Counted from the stretch's first letter, positions 10,376-21,291 are shown. The stretch is DNA of 64,000 bases from JBBQUN01 sp963698395 (GCA_963698395.1 CAVOQQ010000008.1:62001-126000); one strand, 5' to 3'. Numbers and translations are program-made. The notes: generated from the letters alone by a model not told the origin.

Positions 10376-11392
10376 TCAGCCTTCGACCGGTGTGAGCCAG
10401 TCGTGCGTGTCTTCCGCCTTGCCGATCTGGATGTCGGTGAGGGCAGAGCGAAGACGAAGGGTGTTGGGGCCGGGTTGGCCATCACCGATGGTGACCGTTC
10501 GGTCGGACCCGACCAGGGTGCCGACCGGAGCAATCACTGCGGCGGTGCCCGAAAGGAAGATCTCGCCCTGCCACCCGAAGAGTTCGTCCAGCGAGATGGA
10601 GCGCTCCTCGACCTCGTAGCCCAGATCGTGGCCGATCTGGATGACCGACTTGCGGGTCACGCCGTGGAGGAAGGACTCGTCGAGATGGCGAGTGACCAGC
10701 CGCTTGTCGTCGACGAGGAAGAAGTTGGACGCACCGGTCTCGGTGGTGTCGCCCCCGGTGGCGAACAGCACCTGATCGATGCCGTACTTGGCCTTGGCAT
10801 CGAGCGTCGGACCCAGCGCCATGACGTAGTTCGCGCCGCTCTTGACCTTGCCGAACTGGGGGGTCGTGCGAGGGGTCTCGGTCTCGACGTAGATGCTGAG
10901 CGGTCGCACACCGCCGGCGAAGTAGTCGCCGACGGGTGAGTTGATGACGTAGAAGATGCCGGTGGAACTCGGTGCCGCTGCCGCACCGATGTTCTGCTGC
11001 GTGCCGATCAGGGTGGGACGGATGTAGAGCGATCCGGGAGGCAGCGGCGTCTCGGCGGCGTTCGCCGAACAGGCATCGATGATCATCTGGCGGACCATGT
11101 CGCTGTCGGGATTGCGCATCATGAGCCGCTCGACCGACTGGGCGAATCGTTCGACGTGATCGTCGAGCCGGAAGATCGCGAGCGAACCATCCACCTGTCG
11201 ATGGGCCTTGAGGCCCTCGAAGCACTCCGATGCGTAGTGCAGGACATGAGCGCCCGGGTGGAGCTCGAACGGACGCATGGGCTCGGCGGCTCCGCCGTAG
11301 ACGTAGCCGTCGCCTTCATCGATCGCAACAGTGAAGTAGGCACCGAAGAGTGAGCCGAATGGTGCGGTGGCAGGATCAGTGTTCTGGGTCAT
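10376..11392 (-). CDS. ilvE: branched-chain amino acid aminotransferase
   Basis: A 338-residue fold-type IV PLP enzyme that transaminates valine, leucine and isoleucine with 2-oxoglutarate. The PLP lysine is in FGKVKSGANYV. GSLYIRPTLIGTQ, TGASNFFLV and IFLSGTAAVIAPVG are class-specific and place it in the larger IlvE/BCAT group rather than D-amino-acid transaminases. The start is the ATG at 11392. It is followed after 11 bases by the CHAT gene. Nothing unusual is seen in the protein itself. Confidence 0.92.
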   Translation of the reverse strand: MTQNTDPATAPFGSLFGAYFTVAIDEGDGYVYGGAAEPMRPFELHPGAHVLHYASECFEGLKAHRQVDGSLAIFRLDDHVERFAQSVERLMMRNPDSDMVRQMIIDACSANAAETPLPPGSLYIRPTLIGTQQNIGAAAAPSSTGIFYVINSPVGDYFAGGVRPLSIYVETETPRTTPQFGKVKSGANYVMALGPTLDAKAKYGIDQVLFATGGDTTETGASNFFLVDDKRLVTRHLDESFLHGVTRKSVIQIGHDLGYEVEERSISLDELFGWQGEIFLSGTAAVIAPVGTLVGSDRTVTIGDGQPGPNTLRLRSALTDIQIGKAEDTHDWLTPVEG

Positions 11393-11460
11393 CGTCGGGT
11401 GCAGTCCAGTCGTTCAGCGGTCGCCCAAGACTACGTCCTACCGAGCCGACTGTCGGATTT

Positions 11461-11491
11461 TGTCGCCTTCTGTCAGGCAGGCTGGGCGACA
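11461..11491 (-). terminator. hairpin between the FAD dehydrogenase operon and ilvE
   Basis: TGTCGCC (11461-11467) pairs with GGCGACA (11485-11491), with a smaller CTG/CAG helix in the loop. It lies 15 bases after the stop of the FAD dehydrogenase and before the ilvE start on the same strand. No T-tract follows, so termination is only a possibility; an ilvE leader structure is the alternative. Confidence 0.3.
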
Positions 11492-11506
11492 GCCACGCCA
11501 GAGCCG

Positions 11507-13003
11507 CTAGGCAAGGGTTCCGGCTCGGCGACCGAACACCATGCCGGCGGTCAGTCCCGAACCGCCGGGATAGTTTCCGCTGAAGAGCCCGCCGAGCATC
11601 TCGCCGCAGGCGAAGAGCCCGGGGATCGGAACGCCGTCGTCGGTGAGCACTCGGCCGTGGGTGTCGCCCCGCAGACCGCCGAAGGTGAACGTGATGGCGC
11701 AGGTGACGGGGAAGGCGTAGAACGGTGGCGTCGCGATGGGCGAGGCCCAGTGGCTCTTCGGGGGCTCGACGTCGGCGCGGCGCTCGTCCTTCACGGTCGG
11801 GTCGAGCGGCTTGGTCCGATCGATCGACTGGTTGAAGGCTGCGACCGTCTCTCGGAGCGCTTCGGGAGGCACGTGGATCTGCCGGGCCAGCGCCTCGATG
11901 GAGTCGGCCTGCTCGACCGAGATGCCGGGCATGTCGTACTCCTCGGTGCGCAGCAGCGGCCTGAGTTCGGCGTCGAAGAGCTGATAGGCGATCGATCCTG
12001 GCTGCTCGAGGATGTACTTGCCGTACTTGGCATAGGTGTAGTTGCGGAAGTCGGCGCCTTCGTCGACGAACCGACTGCCCTCGGCGTTGACGATGATGCC
12101 CAGCGGATAGCTCTGGCGGGTGAGGCGATTGGTCAGCTCACGATTGCTCTCGTTGGCGGCGCAGAGCGCATCCCATTGCACGCTGTGGGCCGTCGACCAG
12201 TCACCACCCTTGGCCGCGCCGATACGGAGCGCTGCATCGAGCATGTCGCCGGTGTTGAACGGCGTGCCCCGCACCTTCGCTCGTTCCCATCCTTCGCCGA
12301 GGTGTTCCTTGCGCCACACCGGATTGGCCTCGAATCCGCCGGCGGCGAGGACGACCGACTCGGCCCGCCACGTCTCGGGGCCTCCCGGTGTCATCGCCTC
12401 GACACCGACCACGCGGCCGTCCTCGACGATCAGGTCGGTGGCCGCGGTGGCGTAGCGGACGGTGGTGCCAAGGCGTTCCGCCACACGGGTGTGGTCGGCG
12501 ACGAGGCCCTGGCCGCCGTTCACGTTGCCGACGTGCAGGCCGCCCCAGAACAGGTAGGTGCCGTCGGGACGTTCGTAGGCCTGACGCTCGTACATCAGCC
12601 GGTACTGCAAACCGAGACCGTGCAACCACCGCATGGTGGCCTGAGCTTCGGTGACCAGCACCCGCGTGAGATCGGGATCGTTGCGTCCCTCGGTGACCTT
12701 CGCCAGATCGGCGGCGAACTCCGACGAGGGGTAGGGCGGGACCTCGGTGACACCGTGGCGCTCGTCGGGCTCGATGAAGTCGATGATGTCGTCGAGTCCG
12801 TCGTGGTCGATGCGGGTGGCACCGGCGGTGTAGAAGCTGTTGCCGCCGTGTTGCTGGAAGGGGCCCTTCTCGAGCAGGACCGTGCGACGACCGCGCTCGG
12901 CCGCAGCGTGCGCGGCGCTGAATCCGGCGTTGCCTCCACCGATCACCAAGACCTCGGTGTGATGGATCCTGCGGGCCAAGGAGTCGCGGTCGGTCACGGT
13001 CAT
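11507..13003 (-). CDS. FAD-dependent dehydrogenase, tricarballylate dehydrogenase / fumarate reductase flavoprotein family
   Basis: A 498-residue flavoprotein with an N-terminal Rossmann motif VLVIGGGNAGFSAAHAAAERG and the LEKGPFQQHGGNSFYTAG loop. The C-terminal FAD signature is GRVLTDDGVPIPGLFACGE, then GGLFSGNYPGGSGLTAGMVFGRRAG. This matches the TcuA/succinate dehydrogenase flavoprotein superfamily, which oxidises or reduces a C-C bond next to carboxylates; TcuA-like is the closest named group I can recognise. The ATG at 13003 overlaps the stop of the lactonase-like gene (ATGA), so three genes form one coupled operon. The substrate is unknown. It has no heme-binding domain or signal peptide, so it is likely cytosolic. 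Confidence 0.78.
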   Translation of the reverse strand: MTVTDRDSLARRIHHTEVLVIGGGNAGFSAAHAAAERGRRTVLLEKGPFQQHGGNSFYTAGATRIDHDGLDDIIDFIEPDERHGVTEVPPYPSSEFAADLAKVTEGRNDPDLTRVLVTEAQATMRWLHGLGLQYRLMYERQAYERPDGTYLFWGGLHVGNVNGGQGLVADHTRVAERLGTTVRYATAATDLIVEDGRVVGVEAMTPGGPETWRAESVVLAAGGFEANPVWRKEHLGEGWERAKVRGTPFNTGDMLDAALRIGAAKGGDWSTAHSVQWDALCAANESNRELTNRLTRQSYPLGIIVNAEGSRFVDEGADFRNYTYAKYGKYILEQPGSIAYQLFDAELRPLLRTEEYDMPGISVEQADSIEALARQIHVPPEALRETVAAFNQSIDRTKPLDPTVKDERRADVEPPKSHWASPIATPPFYAFPVTCAITFTFGGLRGDTHGRVLTDDGVPIPGLFACGEMLGGLFSGNYPGGSGLTAGMVFGRRAGTLA

Positions 13004-13803
13004 CGGCACTCGCGTTCGGACAGGATCGTCACCAGATCACCGGTGTCCGGCATGGTCCGGTGACGCTCTCGTATGCGTGGGTCGTGGCCGGGGACGATGA
13101 TGCCGGTGGGCCCGGCCAATGCACGTAGTCGGTCGAAGGCGGTGTACATCGCCGGAAGGTCGGTGACGATCGCGTACGGCCGGTCGTCCTCGAAGTTCTC
13201 GTAGAAGTGGGTGGCGTCGGAGGCGAGCACGACGGTGCCGGCGACCGTCTCGACCGCCACCACCTGCATGCCCGGCGTGTGCCCGCCGACCAGATGGAGG
13301 GAGACGGCGGGGTCGATCGCAACATCACCATCGTGCACCGTGACTCGGCCCTCGTCGGCCAGTCGTATGACGGTGGCGACGTCGCTCGCTTCGTGCAGGT
13401 GGGCGTGTACCCCGCGTTGGGCAAGGGGGCCTCGCCAGAAGTCGAGTTCACGTTGCTGGACGTGGAGAGTTGCGTCAGGAAACGCCTCGACGTGGCCGGT
13501 GTGGTCGTAGTGAAGGTGCGACAGCACGAGGTGCGACACCTCGTCGGCGGATCGCCCGAGCATGGCCAGCAGATCGACGGGATCGGCGAGATAGTCGCGG
13601 CTGCCCCGCGCCTGGGCCGTCTCGCGGGTGAAGCCACCGTCGATGACGATCACCTGCTCGGGTCGGCAGATCGCCCACACGAAGTAGTCGATGGGGTAGG
13701 AGCCGCCGCAGTCGGCGTCGTGACCGTAGAAGTGCTCACCTCGCACCGACGCGGTGCGGCTCGCGTATTGCAGGGCGTAGATGCCGTGGTCGGCGCGGTT
13801 CAC
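13000..13803 (-). CDS. metallo-beta-lactamase fold lactonase-like hydrolase
   Basis: A 267-residue MBL-fold protein with HxHxDH in LSHLHYDHTGHVEAFP, then GGHTPGMQVV, LASDATHFYENF and GIIVPGHDPR. This is the arrangement of N-acyl-homoserine lactonases and related lactonases (AttM/AiiB type). The start is the GTG at 13803: AAGGAG precedes it by seven bases, and it overlaps the upstream stop. In this operon it lies between a 3-hydroxyisobutyrate-dehydrogenase-type enzyme and a TcuA-like flavoprotein. A catabolic lactone substrate therefore fits better than quorum quenching, although that is inference. Confidence 0.8.
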   Translation of the reverse strand: MNRADHGIYALQYASRTASVRGEHFYGHDADCGGSYPIDYFVWAICRPEQVIVIDGGFTRETAQARGSRDYLADPVDLLAMLGRSADEVSHLVLSHLHYDHTGHVEAFPDATLHVQQRELDFWRGPLAQRGVHAHLHEASDVATVIRLADEGRVTVHDGDVAIDPAVSLHLVGGHTPGMQVVAVETVAGTVVLASDATHFYENFEDDRPYAIVTDLPAMYTAFDRLRALAGPTGIIVPGHDPRIRERHRTMPDTGDLVTILSERECR

Positions 13804-14723
13804 GTGTCGGCTCCTTCGCCGCTCGATCGATCGATCCCCGACCGGAGGGTGAGGTCGCACCAGTCTTCCCACAGCGTGGCGATCACCGCGTAGTCGGAAC
13901 GACCGAGGCCTTGGGCCACGGCGATGTCGTAGACCGTTTGCGCCGCCTGGGTGGCGAACAGGGGAACGTCCAGGCCCTGGGCCATCGCCAGGGCGAGCGT
14001 GGAGTCCTTGCGGGCGGCGTCGAGTGGCATACCGCCCTCGTAGTTTGCGTCGGCCACCCGTTCCATCATGCGATGGGTGAGTGGCCGGATGAGCCCTCCG
14101 TCGGGTGCCGCGAGCATGTCGGCGATGTCGGCCACGTCGATCCCGCTCGCCCTGGCCATGGCAAAGCCCTCGGCCAGTACGACCATGACCGCGTGGGCAA
14201 CGCCGTTGTTGACGACCTTGGCCGCCATCCCGGAACCGAGTGCGCCGAATCGCTTGACGTCGTGCCCGAGCACCTCGAGCACGGGCATGGCCCGCTCGAT
14301 CGTGGCATCGGCCCCGCCGACCAGCAGGGTGGCAACACCCCGCTGCATCTGAGCGACACCGGAGAGGATGGCGGCGTCGATCAGGTCGATCCCCGCTTCG
14401 GCCAACATGCCCGCACAGCGCTCGACATCGGACGGCAAGACCGTGCTGGTTTCGATCACCAACGATCCTGCTGTGAGCCGTTCGGCCAGCAGGGCGCAGG
14501 TAGAGCGGCTGACACTCGGCGTCGGCAGCGACAGCACAACGGTGTCGAGGCCCGACAAGTCATCGAGCGAGTCGACCGGTCGGACGCCGGCGATCTCGGC
14601 GGCGAGCAAACGTCGGTCGTGCGCCGGGTCGAAGGCCACCACCTCGAACGCGGTGGCGAGACGACCGGCAACCGCCAATCCCATCTGGCCGAGTCCGCAC
14701 AGACCAACACGTTCGTGGTGCAT
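13800..14723 (-). CDS. NAD(P)-dependent 3-hydroxyisobutyrate dehydrogenase-family protein
   Basis: A 307-residue beta-hydroxyacid dehydrogenase. The cofactor motif is GLCGLGQMGLAVAGRL. The substrate loop is DAAILSGVAQMQRG, which is D-A-x-x-S-G-like, and the catalytic lysine is in GSGMAAKVVNNGVAHA. The family reduces or oxidises small beta-hydroxyacids such as 3-hydroxyisobutyrate, tartronate semialdehyde or related compounds. The start is the ATG at 14723; no strong Shine-Dalgarno precedes it. It is the first gene of a coupled three-gene operon. The exact substrate cannot be read from sequence. Confidence 0.82.
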   Translation of the reverse strand: MHHERVGLCGLGQMGLAVAGRLATAFEVVAFDPAHDRRLLAAEIAGVRPVDSLDDLSGLDTVVLSLPTPSVSRSTCALLAERLTAGSLVIETSTVLPSDVERCAGMLAEAGIDLIDAAILSGVAQMQRGVATLLVGGADATIERAMPVLEVLGHDVKRFGALGSGMAAKVVNNGVAHAVMVVLAEGFAMARASGIDVADIADMLAAPDGGLIRPLTHRMMERVADANYEGGMPLDAARKDSTLALAMAQGLDVPLFATQAAQTVYDIAVAQGLGRSDYAVIATLWEDWCDLTLRSGIDRSSGEGADT

Positions 14724-14760
14724 CTTGGGAACGTAGGTCGCTGCTCGGTCGCAAGCAATT

Positions 14761-14846
14761 GCCGTACGAACTGCCGGCTCCTGAACTGCCGCCGTACGAA
14801 CTGCCGCCGTACGAACTGCCGCCGTACGAACTGCCGGCTCCTGAAC
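14761..14846. repeat. 15-bp tandem repeat array upstream of the HIBADH-type operon
   Basis: Unit A is GCCGTACGAACTGCC, present at 14761-14775, 14791-14805, 14806-14820 and 14821-14835. Unit B is GGCTCCTGAACTGCC at 14776-14790, with a partial copy at 14836-14846. The pattern is A-B-A-A-A-B', all exact and in phase. Each A unit contains the palindrome CGTACG. The array lies in the 217-base gap before an operon and may be a promoter-proximal variable repeat. Confidence 0.85.
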
Positions 14847-14904
14847 CCATCCAAGCGAATCGTCGGCCGTCGAGCCCGATTCCGAGCTCTACGGCCGACA
14901 GTTG

Positions 14905-14921
14905 CTGAAGACGAGCTTCAG
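14905..14921 (-). terminator. small hairpin after ppdK
   Basis: CTGAAG (14905-14910) pairs with CTTCAG (14916-14921) over a five-base loop, 20 bases downstream of the minus-strand ppdK stop. It is short and lacks a T-run, so this is a weak call. Confidence 0.25.
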
Positions 14922-14940
14922 GGCCGACGGTTGGGACGCG

Positions 14941-17613
<2,673 letters not shown>

Positions 17614-17758
17614 CGGCACTCCTTTGAGATGAACGACCAGACCGTAGGTTCTCGATCGTGCCGAGGAAAGGGGTGGCACTGCCCGATCCCGTCGCCCGAT
17701 GGGCGGCTCAGGTTTGCCTGATCCTCAATCGGCGGTCACCGAGGCCGACAACAGAAGC

Positions 17759-19669
17759 ATGACGAGCTGGTTTCTCGCCGCGACGCTGAGTGGTGCTGCT
17801 TGCGCGCTCTTGGCAATCGCGGTCATGGCTGCAGGGTGGAGGCGGGCGATTCCCGAGGTCACCATGCTCGGAACCGGCTTGCTCTCGATCTCGGTTCTGG
17901 CGACGGCATTCGGTCTGAGCGGAACCGGTGTGGGGGTCGGCCCGGCGGAGTGGGCGGCCGTGCTCGCGTTGCCCCTCGGCATGCTTTCGGTTGCGCCGAT
18001 CCTGGCACCGTCCTCGGCTGCGGCCTCGACCATTGCCCGAGCCTGGCGCGTCTGGGTAGCCACCGCCTCGGTCGGCGTCACCGCTCTCGCCGTTGCGCTG
18101 TTGTCGACGAGCACCAGCGTGCCCACCCCTGCCGCGGTCGGTCTGCTCGCTCCGGCGCTCGTTGGGGCAGCGATGCTGGTCCGTCGCCAACTGCTGCTGT
18201 TCCGTGTGAGCGGTCGACGATCGGCACTCGCGACCGCAGCGGCCGTGACCACGGTGGCGGCCTCGGCCGCTGCGAACATGGTGACCTCACCCGGAGCCCC
18301 ACTGGCGTGGGGGTTGCTGGTGACCGAGAACATCGGTGTCCTCGGCGCCGGTGTCGCCATCCTCGTCGGCTATCACACCGGTCGGGGAGTGACGGACGTT
18401 CTCGCTCCGCTGCTCTCACACGAGCCGCTTGCTGCGCTCGACGTCGGCCTGAGCCCGGAGGTGCATGCCTTCGTGGCGGCGTTGGCCGAGAAGGATCAGA
18501 TCACTCGGGACCATGTGGTGCGTACCTCGGCGCTGGCGATGCGCACCGCGATACGTGCCGGCCTGTCACCTCGTCAGGTTCGGGAAGTGGCACTTGGTGC
18601 GCTCCTCCACGACATCGGCAAGCTCGTCGTTCCCAGTGACATCATCAACAAGCCGGGCACACTGAGTGACGAGGAGTTCGAGACGATCAAGACCCATCCG
18701 GAACAGGGCGAGTGCCTCCTGACAGGGGCGCCCACGCTGGCCGCAGCCGCCCGCTACGTCCGAGGCCACCACGAGCGAGTCGACGGCCGGGGCTATCCCG
18801 ATGGCCTCAGCGGCGACGACATCACCTTCGAGGTCGGTCTCGTCAGTGTTGCCGATGCCTGGGATGCGATGACGCACACTCGCCAATACCGCGAGGGCAT
18901 GAGCACTGCTCGCGCCGAGACGATCCTTCGCGAAGGCGCCGGTACCCAGTGGCGGTCCGACGCCGTCGAGTGCCTGCTGGTCGAAGTCAAGGCGAGAGGC
19001 GAGGTCGTCCTCGGCGAGCTTGCTCGACTCGGAGACGGCCACGACGGCTCGATCGAGGAGTCCGAGACGTTCGCTGCGGATCGGGTGGCAGACCGCTGCC
19101 CCTGCCACGATGCCCTTCCATCGGCACACGTTGGCGAGGTCGACGAGACCTCGAGCGGAGCACCACCGAAGTCGAGCGTCGCCGGAACGGTCGGGCTGTG
19201 GTCGACCGGGCGATCGAACGACGGAGCATCGACACCGCCACTGCTGTCACCAGAGGACTTCGCTGCGTCGGTGCAGGCCGCGCTCGAGGCATCGGGCTCG
19301 GTCGGGCAGTTGGTCTCGGTTCGCGTCGCTGGGCGCGCTCGCCACGGCGACGACGATCCCGCAACGCAGGCGCTGCTCCTCGACGCAACGAGGAAGCTCG
19401 TCGAGGCGGCGATTCGCAACGATGATGTGGTCGGTGCGTGGGAGCCCGGCCATCTCGTGGTGTCGCTGCCGTCGGCGAGCGAGGCCAGCGCGAAGGAGAT
19501 CGCTCGTCGGATCCGGGTCGCTTCCGAGGAGCTTGCCACCATGGCGACGGTGTTCGAGGGGCTGCGCCTCCAGGTGGTGTCGCGGTCGGTTCAGCCGAGC
19601 GAAGTGGGTCTGCTGAGCGCATTGCTCGACGCTCCGGACCCCACGGTGATCGACCTCTCGGCCGGTTGA
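17759..19669 (+). CDS. membrane HD-GYP phosphodiesterase with unusual C-terminal domain
   Basis: A 636-residue protein. Residues 1 to about 205 carry six or seven Ala/Val/Leu-rich membrane segments. About 225-400 are an HD-GYP domain with metal motif LLHDIGKLV (HD at 284-285), HHERVDGRGYPDG (GYP at 345-347) and SVADAWDAMTHTRQYR. It probably hydrolyses cyclic di-GMP. A low-complexity linker containing CPCHDAL is followed by a roughly 130-residue C-terminal domain ending DPTVIDLSAG. Its EPGHLVVSLPSASEASAKEI run is reminiscent of a degenerate GGDEF fold with no GGDEF motif; that resemblance is my guess. The ATG at 17759 is preferred over an upstream start that lacks a ribosome-binding site. Confidence 0.85.
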   Translation: MTSWFLAATLSGAACALLAIAVMAAGWRRAIPEVTMLGTGLLSISVLATAFGLSGTGVGVGPAEWAAVLALPLGMLSVAPILAPSSAAASTIARAWRVWVATASVGVTALAVALLSTSTSVPTPAAVGLLAPALVGAAMLVRRQLLLFRVSGRRSALATAAAVTTVAASAAANMVTSPGAPLAWGLLVTENIGVLGAGVAILVGYHTGRGVTDVLAPLLSHEPLAALDVGLSPEVHAFVAALAEKDQITRDHVVRTSALAMRTAIRAGLSPRQVREVALGALLHDIGKLVVPSDIINKPGTLSDEEFETIKTHPEQGECLLTGAPTLAAAARYVRGHHERVDGRGYPDGLSGDDITFEVGLVSVADAWDAMTHTRQYREGMSTARAETILREGAGTQWRSDAVECLLVEVKARGEVVLGELARLGDGHDGSIEESETFAADRVADRCPCHDALPSAHVGEVDETSSGAPPKSSVAGTVGLWSTGRSNDGASTPPLLSPEDFAASVQAALEASGSVGQLVSVRVAGRARHGDDDPATQALLLDATRKLVEAAIRNDDVVGAWEPGHLVVSLPSASEASAKEIARRIRVASEELATMATVFEGLRLQVVSRSVQPSEVGLLSALLDAPDPTVIDLSAG

Positions 19670-19705
19670 TCGGCGAATCGGGCGCCACACCGGACGGCGA
19701 TGGTG

Positions 19706-20251
19706 TCAGCGGCGGCGCCTCGCTTCGGTGCTGGCTCTGACCGCCGCAGTGAGTTGATCGATCGATGGGCGGTCGTCGGGCGAGGCCGGCCAGAACCCTG
19801 CGCTCAGCCGGCCCTGGGGATCGATGACGAAGTCGCCGCCGAGTTGCCGTGTGTCCTGCGTCGGCTTCTGCAGCTTGCGTCCACGGCGGAGCAGTTGGGC
19901 ATAGAGGCGCAGCGTGCCGACTCCGTAGAGATCGCGCAGTCGGCCGCGTCCGAGTTCGAACCGTTGGTAGAGCGCTCGGTCGGGGTCGGCGAGCAGGGGA
20001 AAGGGCACGCGGAGATGGTTGCGGTGTGCCTCGAGACGATGATGCTCGGCGAAGGTCACGGCGGCGATCACCGCTCCTTCGAATTCGTCGATGCGATCGC
20101 GCACGGCGATCAGGTGCTCCTGGCACGGCAGTCACATCAGATGTCGGTGGAAGATCAACACCACCGGTGTGCCGGCGTGTTCGGCAAGCGTCCATGGTTG
20201 GCCTCGGTGGTCGAGGAGGGTGACGTTGTCGATGCTCTCACCGAGTTGCAT
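19706..20251 (-). CDS. peroxiredoxin-like selenoprotein (in-frame TGA at codon 40, U-x-x-C)
   Basis: Read through one TGA, this is a 181-residue thioredoxin-fold AhpC/TSA (Prx-like) protein. It starts at the ATG at 20251 (GAGG upstream), then TLAEHAGTPVVLIFHRHLM. The TGA at 20134-20132 sits exactly where this family has the first redox Cys, and LPCQEHLIAVRDRIDEF follows. The active site is therefore U40-L-P-C43, the classic Sec/Cys redox arrangement. The frame stays open and conserved on both sides (ADPDRALYQRFELGRGR, LGGDFVIDPQGRL) to a TGA stop at 19708-19706. A stable hairpin begins 20 bases after the TGA. A gene finder would report only the fragment after codon 40. Point mutation or misread is the alternative, but the partner Cys and hairpin argue for selenocysteine. 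It probably reduces peroxides or disulfides. Confidence 0.8.
20095..20111 (-). promoter_or_regulatory. SECIS-like hairpin for selenocysteine insertion
   Basis: In the mRNA of the Prx-like gene, GATCGC and GCGATC pair perfectly (six bp, extendable by one U-G) around the loop CGUGC. The loop begins 27 nucleotides after the UGA. Bacterial SECIS elements are stem-loops within the coding region shortly after the UGA, with a G among the first two loop bases; both hold here. A shorter GTGC/GCAC helix closer to the UGA is the alternative structure. Confidence 0.6.
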
Positions 20252-20520
20252 AGGGGCCTCACTGATCGATCGTTGGTGCTCGAGTCGCCGCTGTTCGAAT
20301 GGTCATGATCGAGCATCGGATCGTTGACCGACGAGTCGCGGCTGATCTTCCCGACGTCGCCCAACGGGCCATCGCCAATGGCGATCCCCGCGGCGAGCGC
20401 GGCGTAGCCGGCGATGGCGCCGAGGGTGGACCAGGCGTAGGCGGTGAGCAGTGAGCCTCGCAGCAGCTCGCCGCCCAAGACCGACTCCCGCTGGGCGCTG
20501 ATCGCACCGCTGTCGATCAC
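20155..20520 (-). CDS. small predicted membrane protein downstream of the FGE-like gene
   Basis: A GTG at 20520, seven bases after the FGE-like stop, opens a frame of 121 codons. The first 55 residues look real: a hydrophilic head, then the membrane segment LLTAYAWSTLGAIAGYAALA. The C-terminal 32 residues overlap the start of the selenoprotein gene in another frame and are low-complexity, so the true end may be different. I recognise no family. Position suggests co-transcription with the FGE-like and Prx-like genes. Confidence 0.4.
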   Translation of the reverse strand: MIDSGAISAQRESVLGGELLRGSLLTAYAWSTLGAIAGYAALAAGIAIGDGPLGDVGKISRDSSVNDPMLDHDHSNSGDSSTNDRSVRPLCNSVRASTTSPSSTTEANHGRLPNTPAHRWC

Positions 20521-20526
20521 ACGTGG

Positions 20527-21291
20527 TCAGAAGGCGACCCGGAAACCGATGTTGCCCGTCGAACTGTCGGGGGTGTTCGAGCTGCGGGCATCGACGCGAG
20601 AGCGGCGGCAGTAGCTGGCGTGGCACAGGTACGAGCCGCCGCGCATGACCTTGGCGTGCCCGGTCTCGGGCCCCTTCGGATCGTCGATCGGGGAGTGGCG
20701 ATACCAAGTGGGGTCGAACCAGTCGCTGCACCACTCCCAGACGTTGCCGGTCACGTCGAAGAGGCCGAACCCATTCGACGGATAGCTCGCGACGGGACTG
20801 GTGCCGGCCCAGCCGTCGGCGGCGGTGTCGTTGTTGGGGAACTCGCCCTGGAACACGTTCATGCGATGCTCGCCGTCGGGTTCGAGATCGTCGCCCCACG
20901 GAAAGGGCGAGCCGGTTCGGCCGCCGCGGGCTGCGTGTTCCCATTCGGCCTCGGTGGGAAGCCGACCGCCGGCCCACCGGCAGAACGCGGTGGCGTCGTT
21001 CCAACTGACGTGCACCACGGGATGGTCGGCTTGGTGGTGCACGTTGCTCGCCGGGCCCTCCGCGTGGCTCCAGTCGGCGCCCTCGACGTCTCGCCACCAC
21101 GGTGCGCCAGCAACGCCTCGGGTCTCGCCGAAGTCGTCGGGCAGCAGACCCCCGAACACGAACGGACGGGCATGGCGCTCGGCATCGTTCACCTGGCCAG
21201 TCGCGTCGACGAAGGCTGCGAAGTCGGCGTTGGTCGACGCGATCCGTTCTCGCCCGCCGACACGTGCGAAGGTGTTGTCATGTTCGACCAT
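20527..21291 (-). CDS. formylglycine-generating-enzyme-like protein (SUMF1/FGE domain), short N-terminus
   Basis: A 254-residue FGE-sulfatase domain protein. FGE oxidises a Cys in sulfatases to formylglycine using O2 and copper. Diagnostic segments are NADFAAFVDATGQ, ADHPVVHVSWNDATAFCRWA, GGRLPTEAEWEHAARGG, GFGLFDVTGNVWEWCSDWF and GGSYLCHASYCRRSRVDAR. The last holds the two copper-binding cysteines found in true FGEs. The protein lacks about 60 N-terminal residues (the usual PGGTFxMGS strand). The only plausible ATG (21291) overlaps the start of the divergent SRPBCC gene by 12 bases. It could be a truncated but folded enzyme or a decayed gene. No sulfatase gene is in the window. Confidence 0.75.
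   Translation of the reverse strand: MVEHDNTFARVGGRERIASTNADFAAFVDATGQVNDAERHARPFVFGGLLPDDFGETRGVAGAPWWRDVEGADWSHAEGPASNVHHQADHPVVHVSWNDATAFCRWAGGRLPTEAEWEHAARGGRTGSPFPWGDDLEPDGEHRMNVFQGEFPNNDTAADGWAGTSPVASYPSNGFGLFDVTGNVWEWCSDWFDPTWYRHSPIDDPKGPETGHAKVMRGGSYLCHASYCRRSRVDARSSNTPDSSTGNIGFRVAF

Noticed and set aside
20108..20123. Short GTGC/GCAC helix directly after the TGA as the SECIS element
   Set aside because: Only four pairs, with a loop closer to the TGA than is usual; the GATCGC/GCGATC hairpin is stronger and better placed.
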